64,000 nucleotides of DNA from Thermohalobaculum sp039815685. GTDB taxonomy: Bacteria; Pseudomonadota; Alphaproteobacteria; Rhodobacterales; Rhodobacteraceae. The notes beneath the pieces were generated by a model. The model did not search any database and was not told where the DNA came from. It worked only from the letters and a program-made list of their open reading frames with translations. This document shows positions 16,608 through 26,142 of this stretch, one piece after another; position 1 is the stretch's first letter; each line of letters opens with the position of its first letter. The stretch covers positions 1 through 64,000 of the forward strand of contig JBCBYV010000019.1 of NCBI GenBank assembly GCA_039815685.1, given 5' to 3'. A program made the translations under genes and the position numbers.

Positions 16608-17918
16608 ATGCCCACGTTCAGGTTTGTCCATACTGCCGATCTGCATCTCGACTCGCCCCTGCGCAGCCTCGCGCTGCGCGATCCGGCACTGGCCGAGGCG
16701 GTGGGCAGTGCGACGCGGAGCGCGCTCGAGCGGATCGTGGCGCTCTGCCTCGAGGAACGGGTGGATGCGCTGCTGATCGCGGGCGACCTCTTCGATGGCG
16801 AGCAGCAGAGCATGAAGACGGCGGCCTTTCTCGGCCGGCAGATGCGGCGGCTCGACGAGGCCGGGATCGGCGTCTTCATCATCCGCGGCAACCACGATGC
16901 GCAGACGCCGGTGACGGGCGCGCTGAGCCTGCCGGCCAACTGCCATGTGTTCGGCGGACGAGGCGGGATCGTGGAGCATGGCGGTGTGGCGATCCAGGGT
17001 GTGAGCTTTGCCGAGCGGGCGGCGCCTGAGAGCCTGCTGCCGAAGTACCGTCCGCCCCGGCCGGGCATGCCGAACATCGCCCTCCTGCATACGAGCCTTG
17101 GGGGTGCTGAGGGGCATGATGCCTACGCGCCCTGCAGCGTGGCGGACCTGGCCGCCCATGGCGCGGATTACTGGGCGCTCGGCCACATCCACACCCGCAC
17201 GGTCCATCGCGAGGCGCCATGGGTCGTCATGCCGGGTATGCCGCAGGGGCGTGCCATCGACGAGGCGGGGCCGAAATCCGCGACGCTGGTGACGATCTCC
17301 GATACGGGCATCACGGTCGAGGCGCGGCCGACGGCGGTGCTGGAATTCGGACGGGCAGAGGCGTCGATGGACGGTGTCGAGACCCGGGAGGCTGCGTTGG
17401 CGCGTGCGCTTTCGGCGCTCGAGGCTGCGGCGGCGGACGCCGCGGCGCCCGCGGCTGTGATGCGTCTCTCGCTCACGGGCACGACGCCTTTGGCCTGGCA
17501 GCTACGGCGTGATCGGGCGCTGCTGGAGGCGGAGTTGCGCGAGGCGCTGCCGGAGCCTTCGGGGCAAGCGGGGCTCTTTCTCGAGAAGCTGTCGGTCGAG
17601 TTGATGGCTCAGCCTGCCGCGGGTCTGGGGGATGTCGTCGAGGCGGGGCCGGTCGGCGGGCTCGGGCCCCTGATGGCGGAGGTCGCGACCGACGCTGCCT
17701 TCCTGGGCGAGGCGGGGGATTATCTCGAACGCATGGTGCAGGCGCTGCCACCGGAGCTCCGCGACCGCTTCGGCGCGGATGCGGCCGGGCGCGAGGCGGC
17801 GCTTGCGGTGCTGCTGGCCGAGGGCGAGGCGACTGTGCTTGCGGCGCTCGAGGGCGACGGGGCGGGCAACGGGGCAGGCAACGGGGCGGGCGACAGCACG
17901 GGCGAGGTCGGCGGCTGA
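16608..17918 (+). CDS. YhaO/SbcD-like metallophosphoesterase (DNA repair nuclease subunit)
   Basis: This 436-residue protein has the Mre11-type metal-site series FVHTADLHLDSP (residues about 5-16), IAGDLFDG (about 60), RGNHDAQ (about 88) and GHIHTR (about 190), all intact. It should be a Mn2+-dependent nuclease. The C-terminal arm ends in a Gly-rich tail made by a 12-bp repeat. ATG 16608 is used because the phosphoesterase fold starts there. Its stop overlaps the next start as TGATG, which ties it to the large ATPase as an SbcD/SbcC-like pair; the closest named relatives are YhaO and YhaN. Confidence 0.88.
   Translation: MPTFRFVHTADLHLDSPLRSLALRDPALAEAVGSATRSALERIVALCLEERVDALLIAGDLFDGEQQSMKTAAFLGRQMRRLDEAGIGVFIIRGNHDAQTPVTGALSLPANCHVFGGRGGIVEHGGVAIQGVSFAERAAPESLLPKYRPPRPGMPNIALLHTSLGGAEGHDAYAPCSVADLAAHGADYWALGHIHTRTVHREAPWVVMPGMPQGRAIDEAGPKSATLVTISDTGITVEARPTAVLEFGRAEASMDGVETREAALARALSALEAAAADAAAPAAVMRLSLTGTTPLAWQLRRDRALLEAELREALPEPSGQAGLFLEKLSVELMAQPAAGLGDVVEAGPVGGLGPLMAEVATDAAFLGEAGDYLERMVQALPPELRDRFGADAAGREAALAVLLAEGEATVLAALEGDGAGNGAGNGAGDSTGEVGG
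17853..17900 (+). repeat. In-frame 12-bp repeat coding a Gly-rich tail
   Basis: Three near-identical codon quartets (Gly-Asp/Asn-Gly-Ala) plus a degenerate fourth, at the 3' end of the phosphoesterase gene. The length keeps the frame, so copy-number change would only alter tail length. Confidence 0.75.
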
Positions 17919-20900
17919 TGCGCCTGCGGCGGCTCGAGCTTGCGCGCTACGGCCGGTTCACGGATGCCGTCATCGATCTTGGGGCCAGGCGGGTGGGCGC
18001 GCCCGATCTCCACATCCTCTTCGGGCCGAACGAGAGCGGGAAGTCGACCGCCTTCAGTGGCTGGCTCGATCTCCTCTTCGGCATGCGGGAGCGGCACCCA
18101 TATGCCTTCCGCCACGAATGGCGGCGCCTGCGCGTCGCGGCGGTGCTGGAGGCCGGGGGGCGGGAGACCACGCTGGTGCGTGTCGGGGCCCGCGGGCGGG
18201 ATCTGCTCGACGCCGAGGACCGGCCTGCCGATCCCCTGACGCTGACCTCCCGGCTGCACGGGCTGACGCGGGAGAGCTACCGGCTGATGCTGTCGCTCGA
18301 CGAGGAGAGCTTGCGTCAGGGGGGCGAGGCGATCCTGGCGAGCGAGGGCGATCTGGGACGCATGCTGTTCTCCGCTGCCGCCGGGCTCTCGCACCTCTCG
18401 GACCGGCTTTCGAAGTTGCGGGCGGAGGCGGCGGAGTTCCATGCGCCGCTGAAGCGCAAGAGCGCGCTCATCGAGTTGCGGGCGCGGCTGAAGGCGCTGA
18501 AGGACGAGCAGGTGCGGCTGGACACGCGCGTGGCCGAATACCGCCGGCTGACCGAGGCGTTCGAAGCGGCGGATGCGGTCACTGCCGAGGCGCGGGGCAC
18601 GCGCGATGCGGCGGCCGAGGAGATGACGGTTCTGGAGCGCCTCGCCCGCGGCCATGCGGCGGCGGCGCGGTTGACCGCGGCGGAAAAGGCGCTTGGCCAT
18701 CATCCGCCGGCCCCCGCGCTGCCCCCGGGCATGCGGGCTGAGGTCGAGAAGCTGCGGGTCGATCATGCGGCGCAGCGGACGGCGGAGCGCGTGGCGCTGA
18801 AGGCGCGCGAGGACGGTCTTGCGGCTCAGGCGGCTCTCGCGCGCGATCCCGCGATTCTTGCGGTCGCTGCGCAAGTGGCGGCGTTGGCCGACGGGCAGGC
18901 AATCGCCGTGAAGGCGGCCGCGGACCTGCCGAAGCGTGAGGCGGAGCTGGCCGAGGCCGAGGCCGCGATCGAGACGTTGCTGCGCGAGATGGGGGCGCCG
19001 GTCGATGCGACGTCGGCGGAGTTGGAGATCGCACCGCCGAGGCTCCAGCGCCTCGATGACCTTTCGGCGGCGTCGCGCGGTTTGCAGGCGGCGTGGCGGC
19101 AAGCCGAGGGCGAGCTTGCGCGTGCAGAGGCTGGGTTGGCCGAGGCTGAGGCCGCGGCCGAGGGCTTTGGTGTCTCGGGCGATGGGCCGGAGGGGCCGGA
19201 CGATCCGAATGCGCTGGCCGCGCTCCGCGACCGGCTGCGTGAGCTCGCACCGGAAGCGCGGCTGGAGGCTGCATCATCGGCGCTCCAGGCTGCGACCGAG
19301 GCCGAGACCGTGGCTCTGGCGGGGCTTCGTCCTTGGGAGGGCGGGGCCGAGGCGCTGCTCGCGCTGCCCGTGCCCGACGCTGCGGCGTTGGAGGCGTGGC
19401 TGGAGGAGGCTGCGGCCATCGCCTCGGCCGAGGAGACGTTGGCCGGTCTCTCGGCGACGCTGCGGGCTGCGAACGCTGCAGCGGAGGCGGCGAAGAAGGC
19501 AGCAGCGACCGTTGCCGAGGATGCTGGGCGGGAGGAGGCTGCTGCGTTGGGTCGTCTCGCTCCTTTCGATGGATCGGCCGAGGCGTTGCGTGCGCAGGTG
19601 CCGCCGCGGGCGGAGGACGTGACGGCTTGGGTCGAGGAGGAGCGGAGGCTCACGGAGGCTATGCGCGCGCTGACTGAACGGCGCGACAGTCAGGCAGAAG
19701 AGGCGGCCGAGGCGGCGGCGGCGCGCGATGCGTTGGCTGCGGATCCGGCGACCGTGACCGAGGAGGCGCTGACCGAGGCGAAGGCTGCGCGGGAGGCAGC
19801 GTGGTCGGCGCATCTCTCGGTGCTCGATGCGGAGAGTGCTACTCGCTTTCGGGCGTCGCTGGATGACCTCGATGCCCTGGTCGAGCGGCGGCTCGCGGGG
19901 GCGGAGCGCTCTGCTCGGCATGCGGAAGCGGCGAGGCGTGCCGGGGCGGCCGCTGCCTCGACCGGGCGCGTGGCTGAGAGGCTTCAGGCGTTGCGGGCTG
20001 AGGCAGCGGCGCTTTCTGAGGTGCGGGCGCCTGTGCTTGCGGCGCTCGGGCTGCCGGCGGCGTGGTCGGCTGCGGCACTCTCGGGCTGGTTGGCGGATCG
20101 TACAGCGGCGGTCGCGGTGCTTCTTCAGCAGGGGACGCATCGCGAGCGGGCCGAGGGTACCGCGGCGACGGCCGAGGCGGAGCGCTTGGCCGCGGCCGAT
20201 ACCCTTGTGGCTGCCGAGGAGGTGCTTGAGGCTCGGCGTCGCGCTCTGACGGATCGTGTCGGGACGGCAGCACGGGCACTCGGGCTGCCCGCTGAGACGA
20301 GCCGCGAGGCATTGGAGCGGTGGCTTGAGCGACGCGAGGACGCGCTCGCCGATATCGCGCGCCGGCAACGGGCGGCGGCCGAGCATGCTCTGGCGGAGCG
20401 GGCTGTGGTCGAGGTTGCGCGGGATGTCGTGACTGCACTCGGCGCCGATGGCGATGCGGTGCCGGAGGGTCTGCCGCTTCGTCGTCTGGCGGAGCGGTTG
20501 CAGACGCGGGTCGATTGGCGGGCCGCGCGGGCGCGCGAGACGAGGGCGGCGCGGGAGGCCCTGCAGGTGAGCGCGCGCGAGGTCGAGCGGCGTCGGGCCG
20601 ATGTCCTGGCGGCGACCGAAGCGCTCGAGAGCTGGCGCACGGACTGGGATGAGGCGCGCGAGGGGTTATGGATCGCCGGTGACGACCCGGCGGCGTTCCG
20701 GGTGCGCTTGCCCTTCCTCCGCGATCTGCCCGCGGCGCGGCGGCTCGCGGCCGAGATCGGCCGCCGGATCGAGCGCATGCGGGACGATATCGTGCGGCAG
20801 GAAGCGGCGCGTACTGGTCTTGCCGCAGGTCTGGAGCTCGACGGCAATGGCGAAGCGTCCGGTGCCGCGGCGCTCGGCCGGCGGCTGGAGGCGGCGCATC

Positions 20901-21883
20901 TGGTCGAGGATCGGCACGCCACGCTCGCGAAGGCTGTCGAGAAGGCAGAGGCGGAGGCGGCGGAGGCCAGGCGGGCACTTGCGGCGATTGCGGCAAGGGT
21001 GGCGGAGCACGCCGCGCGTTTTCCTGCCCCCGACGAGATCACGAGCCCCGAGGCCTTGGCCGCCGCGGTTGCGGCCGCGGAGGCGCGGGCGGAGGCTGCC
21101 CGACGGGTCTCGGAAGCGGAAGCTCAGCTTCTCGAGGTGCTGGGCGTAGGTGACCGGGCGGCGGCGGAAGCGATGCTTGGCGAGAGCGCGCCCGAGGCGC
21201 TCGATGAGCGTCGGGCCGCGGCTGGTAGAGCGTTGTCCGAGGCAGAGGCGCTGCTGGAAGAGCGCCTGGCGCGCCGGCGGGACGCGGAGCGGGCGCTTGA
21301 GGAGATCGGTGGGGATGCGCGCGCCGCGGCATTCGCGACCGAGCGCCAGACCGTGCTCTTGGAGGTGGAGGAAGGCGCGCGCCGCGCGATCTCGGCCCAT
21401 CTGGGTGCCATGGCGGCCGAGAGGGCCATTGCGCTCTACCGCCAGCGGCACCGGAGCGCGATGCTGGCGGACAGTGCGGCGGCGTTCCGCGCCATGACGC
21501 TCGGCAGCTTTGCCGATCTTGCGACACAGCCCGATGGAAAGGGTGGTGAGCGGCTGATCGCCATGCGCGCCGCGGGGGCGGCGGGCGACGGGCCGGCCTC
21601 CGTAGAAGTGTCGGGGCTGACGACGGGGACGCGGGCGCAGCTCTATCTTGCGCTGAGGGTCGCGGCCTACGCGCGGTTCTGCGCCGCAGCGGGGCCGCTA
21701 TCCTTCGTCGCCGACGATATCCTCGAGACCTTCGATGACGAGCGGGCGGTCGCAGCGCTCGGCCAGATGGCGGCGATGGCGGGCAAGGGGCAGGTGATCT
21801 ACTTCACCCACCACCGCCATCTCTGCGCGCTGGCCGAGGAGGCGCTGGGCGACTGGGTGCAGGTGCACGCGATGCCCGACTAG
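17918..21883 (+). CDS. YhaN/SbcC-like AAA ATPase with long coiled coils
   Basis: This 1321-residue protein has an N-terminal half-ATPase with P-loop FGPNESGKSTAF (about residues 34-45). Roughly 900 residues of Ala/Glu/Arg-rich heptad sequence form the coiled-coil arms. The C-terminal half holds the signature segment SGLTTGTRAQLYLALRVA and Walker B FVADDILETFDD. This is the SMC/Rad50 layout. It should bind and bridge DNA ends and drive the partner nuclease encoded directly upstream, with overlapping stop and start. I see no clear Zn-hook CxxC at the coil tip. Its end lies seven bases from a convergent desaturase gene. Confidence 0.87.
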   Translation: MRLRRLELARYGRFTDAVIDLGARRVGAPDLHILFGPNESGKSTAFSGWLDLLFGMRERHPYAFRHEWRRLRVAAVLEAGGRETTLVRVGARGRDLLDAEDRPADPLTLTSRLHGLTRESYRLMLSLDEESLRQGGEAILASEGDLGRMLFSAAAGLSHLSDRLSKLRAEAAEFHAPLKRKSALIELRARLKALKDEQVRLDTRVAEYRRLTEAFEAADAVTAEARGTRDAAAEEMTVLERLARGHAAAARLTAAEKALGHHPPAPALPPGMRAEVEKLRVDHAAQRTAERVALKAREDGLAAQAALARDPAILAVAAQVAALADGQAIAVKAAADLPKREAELAEAEAAIETLLREMGAPVDATSAELEIAPPRLQRLDDLSAASRGLQAAWRQAEGELARAEAGLAEAEAAAEGFGVSGDGPEGPDDPNALAALRDRLRELAPEARLEAASSALQAATEAETVALAGLRPWEGGAEALLALPVPDAAALEAWLEEAAAIASAEETLAGLSATLRAANAAAEAAKKAAATVAEDAGREEAAALGRLAPFDGSAEALRAQVPPRAEDVTAWVEEERRLTEAMRALTERRDSQAEEAAEAAAARDALAADPATVTEEALTEAKAAREAAWSAHLSVLDAESATRFRASLDDLDALVERRLAGAERSARHAEAARRAGAAAASTGRVAERLQALRAEAAALSEVRAPVLAALGLPAAWSAAALSGWLADRTAAVAVLLQQGTHRERAEGTAATAEAERLAAADTLVAAEEVLEARRRALTDRVGTAARALGLPAETSREALERWLERREDALADIARRQRAAAEHALAERAVVEVARDVVTALGADGDAVPEGLPLRRLAERLQTRVDWRAARARETRAAREALQVSAREVERRRADVLAATEALESWRTDWDEAREGLWIAGDDPAAFRVRLPFLRDLPAARRLAAEIGRRIERMRDDIVRQEAARTGLAAGLELDGNGEASGAAALGRRLEAAHLVEDRHATLAKAVEKAEAEAAEARRALAAIAARVAEHAARFPAPDEITSPEALAAAVAAAEARAEAARRVSEAEAQLLEVLGVGDRAAAEAMLGESAPEALDERRAAAGRALSEAEALLEERLARRRDAERALEEIGGDARAAAFATERQTVLLEVEEGARRAISAHLGAMAAERAIALYRQRHRSAMLADSAAAFRAMTLGSFADLATQPDGKGGERLIAMRAAGAAGDGPASVEVSGLTTGTRAQLYLALRVAAYARFCAAAGPLSFVADDILETFDDERAVAALGQMAAMAGKGQVIYFTHHRHLCALAEEALGDWVQVHAMPD

Positions 21884-21890
21884 GGTCCGG

Positions 21891-22874
21891 TCAAGCAGCT
21901 TCGAGCCGCGCCACCCGTCCCGCCCCTCGGGGGACGATCCAGACCTCGTCATAGGGGTAGTCGGCCTCGGACTTGGCGCTGAGCTTGCGGATGACCTCCA
22001 CCTGGAACTCGATCCAGCCCATGGCGTGGGGTTCGGCGCCGCCCGCGCGCATCGCTCCGTCCAGCTCGTGGAGCTGCCAGAAGGGCACGGCGGGGAAGCT
22101 ATGATGCGCCGTGTGGTAGGGCATCTGCCAGCAGAGCCAGCGCATGATCGCGTTCGTTCGCGTCGTACGCGTGTTCTGCAGGATGTCGTTCTCGTGGCTG
22201 AGGCCCAGATGCTCGATGGTATTCTGGAGCTGGTGCATGAACTTCATCATGAGCATCGGGGCGAGCCAGAGGATCACCGCCGCCCAGCTGCCCGCCGCGA
22301 CCGAGACCGCGGCGATGGTGGCGTAGAGGGCGAGGTGGACGCGCGCCTCGCGGATCACGGTCGCATGCTCGTCCGGGCGCACGTAAGGCTCGAGCACCAT
22401 GCCGCGACCCAGGCGGAAGAGGCGGGTCACGCGGCTCCACCAGTAGGTCGGCCCCCAGAACCAGAGGAGGTAGGAGCGGAGCGTGTAGGGCTCGCGCACG
22501 AGTTCCCCGTCCTTCTCCCAGTTCTGCGTGTGCTGGTGATGGGCCCAGTGCTGGATGCGGTCGAAGTCCCGCGGGTAGAGCATCAGGAAACCGATGAGCC
22601 GCCCGAAGAGGATGTTCGGCCATTTCGTGCGGAAGACCGTGCCGTGGCTTAGCTCATGCTGGCCGGCGTAGAGGAAGTTCAGCAGCACGCCGTGGAGCAT
22701 GAAGACCGGCACGGCCCAGAGCGTGCCCCAGAGCATCCAGAGCGCGGTGCCCGAAAGCGCGATGGCGCCGAAATGGCTGCCGAGCTGCAGCGCGCCGCGA
22801 AGGTCGGAACGCTGCATCAGGGTGCGAAGACGCTTGGGATCGACAAGGCGTCGGCGGGAAAACGTCGCCTCCAT
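21891..22874 (-). CDS. Membrane fatty acid desaturase
   Basis: This 327-residue protein has several membrane helices and the three histidine clusters of di-iron desaturases: HELSHG (residues 73-78), HWAHHQHT (109-116) and HTAHHSF (about 254-260). These ligands hold two irons that insert a double bond in an acyl chain using O2. A further NTIEHLGLSHEND lies before the third cluster. The substrate is not deducible; beta-carotene hydroxylase-like or sphingolipid enzymes share this pattern. It is divergent from the glycosyltransferase across a 264-bp gap. Confidence 0.85.
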   Translation of the reverse strand: MEATFSRRRLVDPKRLRTLMQRSDLRGALQLGSHFGAIALSGTALWMLWGTLWAVPVFMLHGVLLNFLYAGQHELSHGTVFRTKWPNILFGRLIGFLMLYPRDFDRIQHWAHHQHTQNWEKDGELVREPYTLRSYLLWFWGPTYWWSRVTRLFRLGRGMVLEPYVRPDEHATVIREARVHLALYATIAAVSVAAGSWAAVILWLAPMLMMKFMHQLQNTIEHLGLSHENDILQNTRTTRTNAIMRWLCWQMPYHTAHHSFPAVPFWQLHELDGAMRAGGAEPHAMGWIEFQVEVIRKLSAKSEADYPYDEVWIVPRGAGRVARLEAA

Positions 22875-23138
22875 CGGCTACCTCATGGTTGCATGGTTCA
22901 TCGATCGAAATGATGTGTCTATCTCGCAGGCGCGACAATACCCGGTTGCAAGCAATAACTGCGGGACTGTCGCTGCGCGATGATATATGATGCGCATGCT
23001 AGCGTTTATCTCGTTCTGCGGCGCTGCGGTACGTTTGCGTAGACAACCGGTACCCGCTGTGCGACGCAACCGTATAGGTTGAAAGCCGCTCAAATTGGAT
23101 CCGTCGTGCTGTTGCAGCACAGATCGAACGAGGTCGTC
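22875..23138. promoter_or_regulatory. Divergent promoter region between desaturase and glycosyltransferase
   Basis: This region is distinctly AT-richer than its neighbours and should hold promoters for both genes. I cannot assign -35/-10 boxes with confidence, and no strong repeat is present. A TTG at 23079 in the glycosyltransferase frame could extend that protein by 20 residues. Confidence 0.4.
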
Positions 23139-24113
23139 GTGAAAGATGAAATCGAGAGATATCGCGGTGAACTGGGCGTTGCGTCGGCAACCGTCGCGGT
23201 GATTGTGCCCTGCTACAACGAGGCCGCCTCGGTCGCTCAGGTGGTCAAGGGGTTCCGTGCAGCGCTGCCGTCGGCGCAAATCTATGTCTATGACAACCTC
23301 TCGACGGATCTGACCGGCGAGATTGCAGCGGCGTCGGGTGCGATCGTCCGGGACGAGCCCTATCAGGGGAAGGGCAATGTCGTGCGGCGGATGTTCGCCG
23401 ACATCGAGGCCGATGTCTTCGTGCTGGTCGACGGCGACAACACCTACGAGGCGGCGGCAGCACCGGAGCTGATCGACAAGCTCCTGTCCGAGAACCTCGA
23501 CATGGTAACGGGCTGCCGGGTGACGGAGATCGAAGCGGCGTATCGGCCGGGCCACAAGTTCGGGAACTGGCTGCTGACGGGGCTTGTGGCCTCGATCTTC
23601 GGGCGGCGCACGAAGGACATGCTGTCCGGTTACCGCGTCTTCTCCCGCCGGTTCGTGAAGAGCTTCCCGGCGCTCTCCCGCGGTTTCGAGATCGAGACGG
23701 AGCTGACGGTCCATGCGCTCGAGCTGCGCATGCCGATTGCAGATGTCGACACGGCCTATGTGGATCGGATGCCTGGCTCGGAGAGCAAGCTCAGTACGTT
23801 CAAGGACGGGCTTCGCATTTTGCGCCTGATCATGCGGTTGGTGAAGGAGGAGCGGCCGTTTCAGTTCTTCTCGGTCGTCGCCGCTGCGCTTTCCGTCTTT
23901 GCGGTCGCGCTCGCCTACCCGATCGTGATCGAATTCCTGGAGACGGGGCTCGTGCCGCGGTTCCCGACGGCGATCATGGCGGCGTCCATCGTGGTGATCG
24001 CCGCGCTCTCGTTCCTTGCCGGTATCATACTCGACACCGTGACCGTGGGCCGGCGGGAGATGAAGCGGCTCGCCTATCTCTCCCTTCCGGCGCACGGTCG
24101 CCGGTTCGACTAG
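23139..24113 (+). CDS. Family 2 glycosyltransferase with C-terminal membrane segments
   Basis: This protein of about 324 residues has a GT-A fold start VIVPCYNEAASV (about residue 20), DNLSTD, and the metal-binding VDGDNTYEA (about 100), as in dolichyl/polyprenyl-phosphate sugar synthases. Two hydrophobic helices occupy about 245-300, anchoring it in the membrane. It would transfer a sugar from a nucleotide donor to a lipid carrier. GTG 23139 is preferred because of the GAGG upstream. Its stop is four bases from the convergent permease gene. Confidence 0.83.
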   Translation: MKDEIERYRGELGVASATVAVIVPCYNEAASVAQVVKGFRAALPSAQIYVYDNLSTDLTGEIAAASGAIVRDEPYQGKGNVVRRMFADIEADVFVLVDGDNTYEAAAAPELIDKLLSENLDMVTGCRVTEIEAAYRPGHKFGNWLLTGLVASIFGRRTKDMLSGYRVFSRRFVKSFPALSRGFEIETELTVHALELRMPIADVDTAYVDRMPGSESKLSTFKDGLRILRLIMRLVKEERPFQFFSVVAAALSVFAVALAYPIVIEFLETGLVPRFPTAIMAASIVVIAALSFLAGIILDTVTVGRREMKRLAYLSLPAHGRRFD

Positions 24114-24117
24114 GCGC

Positions 24118-25065
24118 TCACCGGGCCCGTTGGCGGGGGTCGAGCGCGTCGCGCAGGCCGTCGCCGATGAAGTTCACGCTCAGCACCGTCAGCGAGATCA
24201 TCAGGCCTGGCCAGATCACACGGGCCGGGTTGATGGTCATGAAGTCCTTGCCGTCGAAGAGGAGCCGACCCCAGGTCGGAAAGTCCGGCGGGAAACCAAG
24301 CCCGAGGAAGCTGAGCGCGCTCTCGGTGATGATCGCGTTGGCGACGCCGATGGTGGCGGAGACCATGATCGGTGAGAGCACGTTCGGCATGATGTGACGC
24401 GAGATGATCGAGTGGTCATGCGCCCCGATGGAGCGCGCGGCCAGAACGAACTCCCGCTCGCGCAGGCTCAGCACGTCGCCCCGGACGATCCGCGCCGTCT
24501 GCATCCATGACGTGATGCCGATGACGAAGACGATCAGCACGAAGATGCCCGCTTCCGGTCCGAACGCTGTGCGCAGGCTGTCGCGGAAGAGGAGCACGAT
24601 GACGAGGAGGAGCGGCAGGAGCGGCAGGGCGAGGAAGAGGTCGGTCAGCCGCATGAGCGCGCCATCGAGCGACCGGAAATAGCCTGACAGCACCCCGATG
24701 ACCGCGCCGAGGATCAGGCTGAGGAGCATCGCGGCGATACCGACCGCGAGCGAGACCTGGCCGCCGGCCATCACCTGGGCCAGCATGTCGCGGCCCAGAT
24801 TGTCCGTCCCCATGGGATGCGCCCAGGTCATGCCCTGATTGCCGATGCGCGGGTCGAGCCGGCCGGGATCGATGGTGTGGATGTAGGGCCCGACAAAGCA
24901 GAGCAGGATGATGAAGATGAAGACGAGCGCGCCCGCCATCGCGCCCCGATGCTTGACGAACTGACGCCAGACATCGCCCCAGAGCGAGAGGCTGGCGGCA
25001 CGGTTGCCGTTCCCGGTCGCGTCGGCGGTCGCCTCCGCCGCGCGCTCCTGCGTCGCGTCACTCAT
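24118..25065 (-). CDS. Peptide-type ABC transporter permease (DppC/OppC family)
   Basis: This 315-residue permease has an N-terminal cytoplasmic tail, a first helix near 45-65, a periplasmic DNLGRDMLAQ segment and the cytoplasmic EAA-type loop ARSIGAHDHSIISRHIMPN, typical of the C subunit of dipeptide/oligopeptide importers. Its start overlaps the end of the B-subunit gene by eight bases. With the binding-protein gene it forms a three-gene unit, and no ATPase gene follows. Confidence 0.9.
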   Translation of the reverse strand: MSDATQERAAEATADATGNGNRAASLSLWGDVWRQFVKHRGAMAGALVFIFIILLCFVGPYIHTIDPGRLDPRIGNQGMTWAHPMGTDNLGRDMLAQVMAGGQVSLAVGIAAMLLSLILGAVIGVLSGYFRSLDGALMRLTDLFLALPLLPLLLVIVLLFRDSLRTAFGPEAGIFVLIVFVIGITSWMQTARIVRGDVLSLREREFVLAARSIGAHDHSIISRHIMPNVLSPIMVSATIGVANAIITESALSFLGLGFPPDFPTWGRLLFDGKDFMTINPARVIWPGLMISLTVLSVNFIGDGLRDALDPRQRAR

Positions 25066-26059
25066 AGGTGATCCTCGGATCCATGATGCCGTAGAGAAGA
25101 TCGGCGATCAGATTGCAGAGCACGATCAGCACGGCGAAGAGAAAGGTCAGCGTCTGGACGAGCGGAATGTCCGCGGACTGGATGCCGACGATCAGGAGCT
25201 GGCCGAGGCCGTTCACACGGAAGATCTGCTCGGTGATGATCGCGCCGCCGAAGATCGTCGGCACGCCGAGGGCGATCACCGTGACAACGGGCAGCATGCT
25301 GTTCCTGAGCACATGGGCGACGAGCACCGTGCGCTCCTTCAGCCCCTTGGCGCGGGCCGTTCGGACATAGTCGTGGCGCAGGTTGTCGAGGACGCTGGAG
25401 CGGACGAAGCGGCTGATCTGGCTCGCATTGAAGAGCGCCAGCACCATCGTCGGCATGATCATCTGCTTCACCTGATAGACGAAGCTGTCCCAGTCATCGA
25501 CCACATGCGTCGTGTCGTAGACCGATGGCAGCCATTGTAGGTTCACGGCGAAGACGATGATGAAGACGAGGCCGGTGAAGAAGGTCGGCACCGAAAAGCC
25601 GAGCATGGCGAAGCCGGTCGCCGCCTGGTCGAACCAGCTATACTGCTTGTAGGCGGAGATCATGCCGAGCGGGATCGCGAGGATCACGCCGATTACATAG
25701 GACATGCCGACGACCCAGAGCGTCTGGGGCATCCGCTCCGCGATGAGATCGACGACCGGGGAGCGCGTGGCCCAGGAGAGGATGCGCGGACGCTCGCTTT
25801 CAACCCCCATCCAGGTGTCGATGAGGTTCAGCGGCTCGTTCACGAAGAACTGCTGGCACCATTTGAGATAGCGGATGTGGAACGGTTCGCCGAGGCCGAG
25901 GGACTGCCGGATCTGCTCGCGGACATCCGGCGGGATGGTGAGCGGCAGGCTCGCCGTGGGGTCCGAGGGTGCGAGGTCCAGGATCGCGAAGATGATGAAG
26001 CTGATGAAGATCAGCGTCGGGACCGAGATCAGCAGGCGCCGCAAGAGATAGGCCAGCAT
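25058..26059 (-). CDS. Peptide-type ABC transporter permease (DppB/OppB family)
   Basis: This 333-residue permease has N-terminal LAYLLRRLLISVPTL, six predicted helices and the loop YVRTARAKGLKERTVLVAHV, diagnostic for the B subunit. ATG 26059 is preferred over a TTG seven codons upstream. It follows the binding-protein gene by 83 bases and overlaps the C permease. The imported ligand could be a peptide or another small solute. Confidence 0.9.
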   Translation of the reverse strand: MLAYLLRRLLISVPTLIFISFIIFAILDLAPSDPTASLPLTIPPDVREQIRQSLGLGEPFHIRYLKWCQQFFVNEPLNLIDTWMGVESERPRILSWATRSPVVDLIAERMPQTLWVVGMSYVIGVILAIPLGMISAYKQYSWFDQAATGFAMLGFSVPTFFTGLVFIIVFAVNLQWLPSVYDTTHVVDDWDSFVYQVKQMIMPTMVLALFNASQISRFVRSSVLDNLRHDYVRTARAKGLKERTVLVAHVLRNSMLPVVTVIALGVPTIFGGAIITEQIFRVNGLGQLLIVGIQSADIPLVQTLTFLFAVLIVLCNLIADLLYGIMDPRITYE

Positions 26060-26142
26060 GGGCGTTCTCGCCTTCTTCAAACAAATTGCGCCCCCCGCCC
26101 CGAAGCACGGCGGAGCGGAGAGCGCATCGGGATCGCGTTAGA

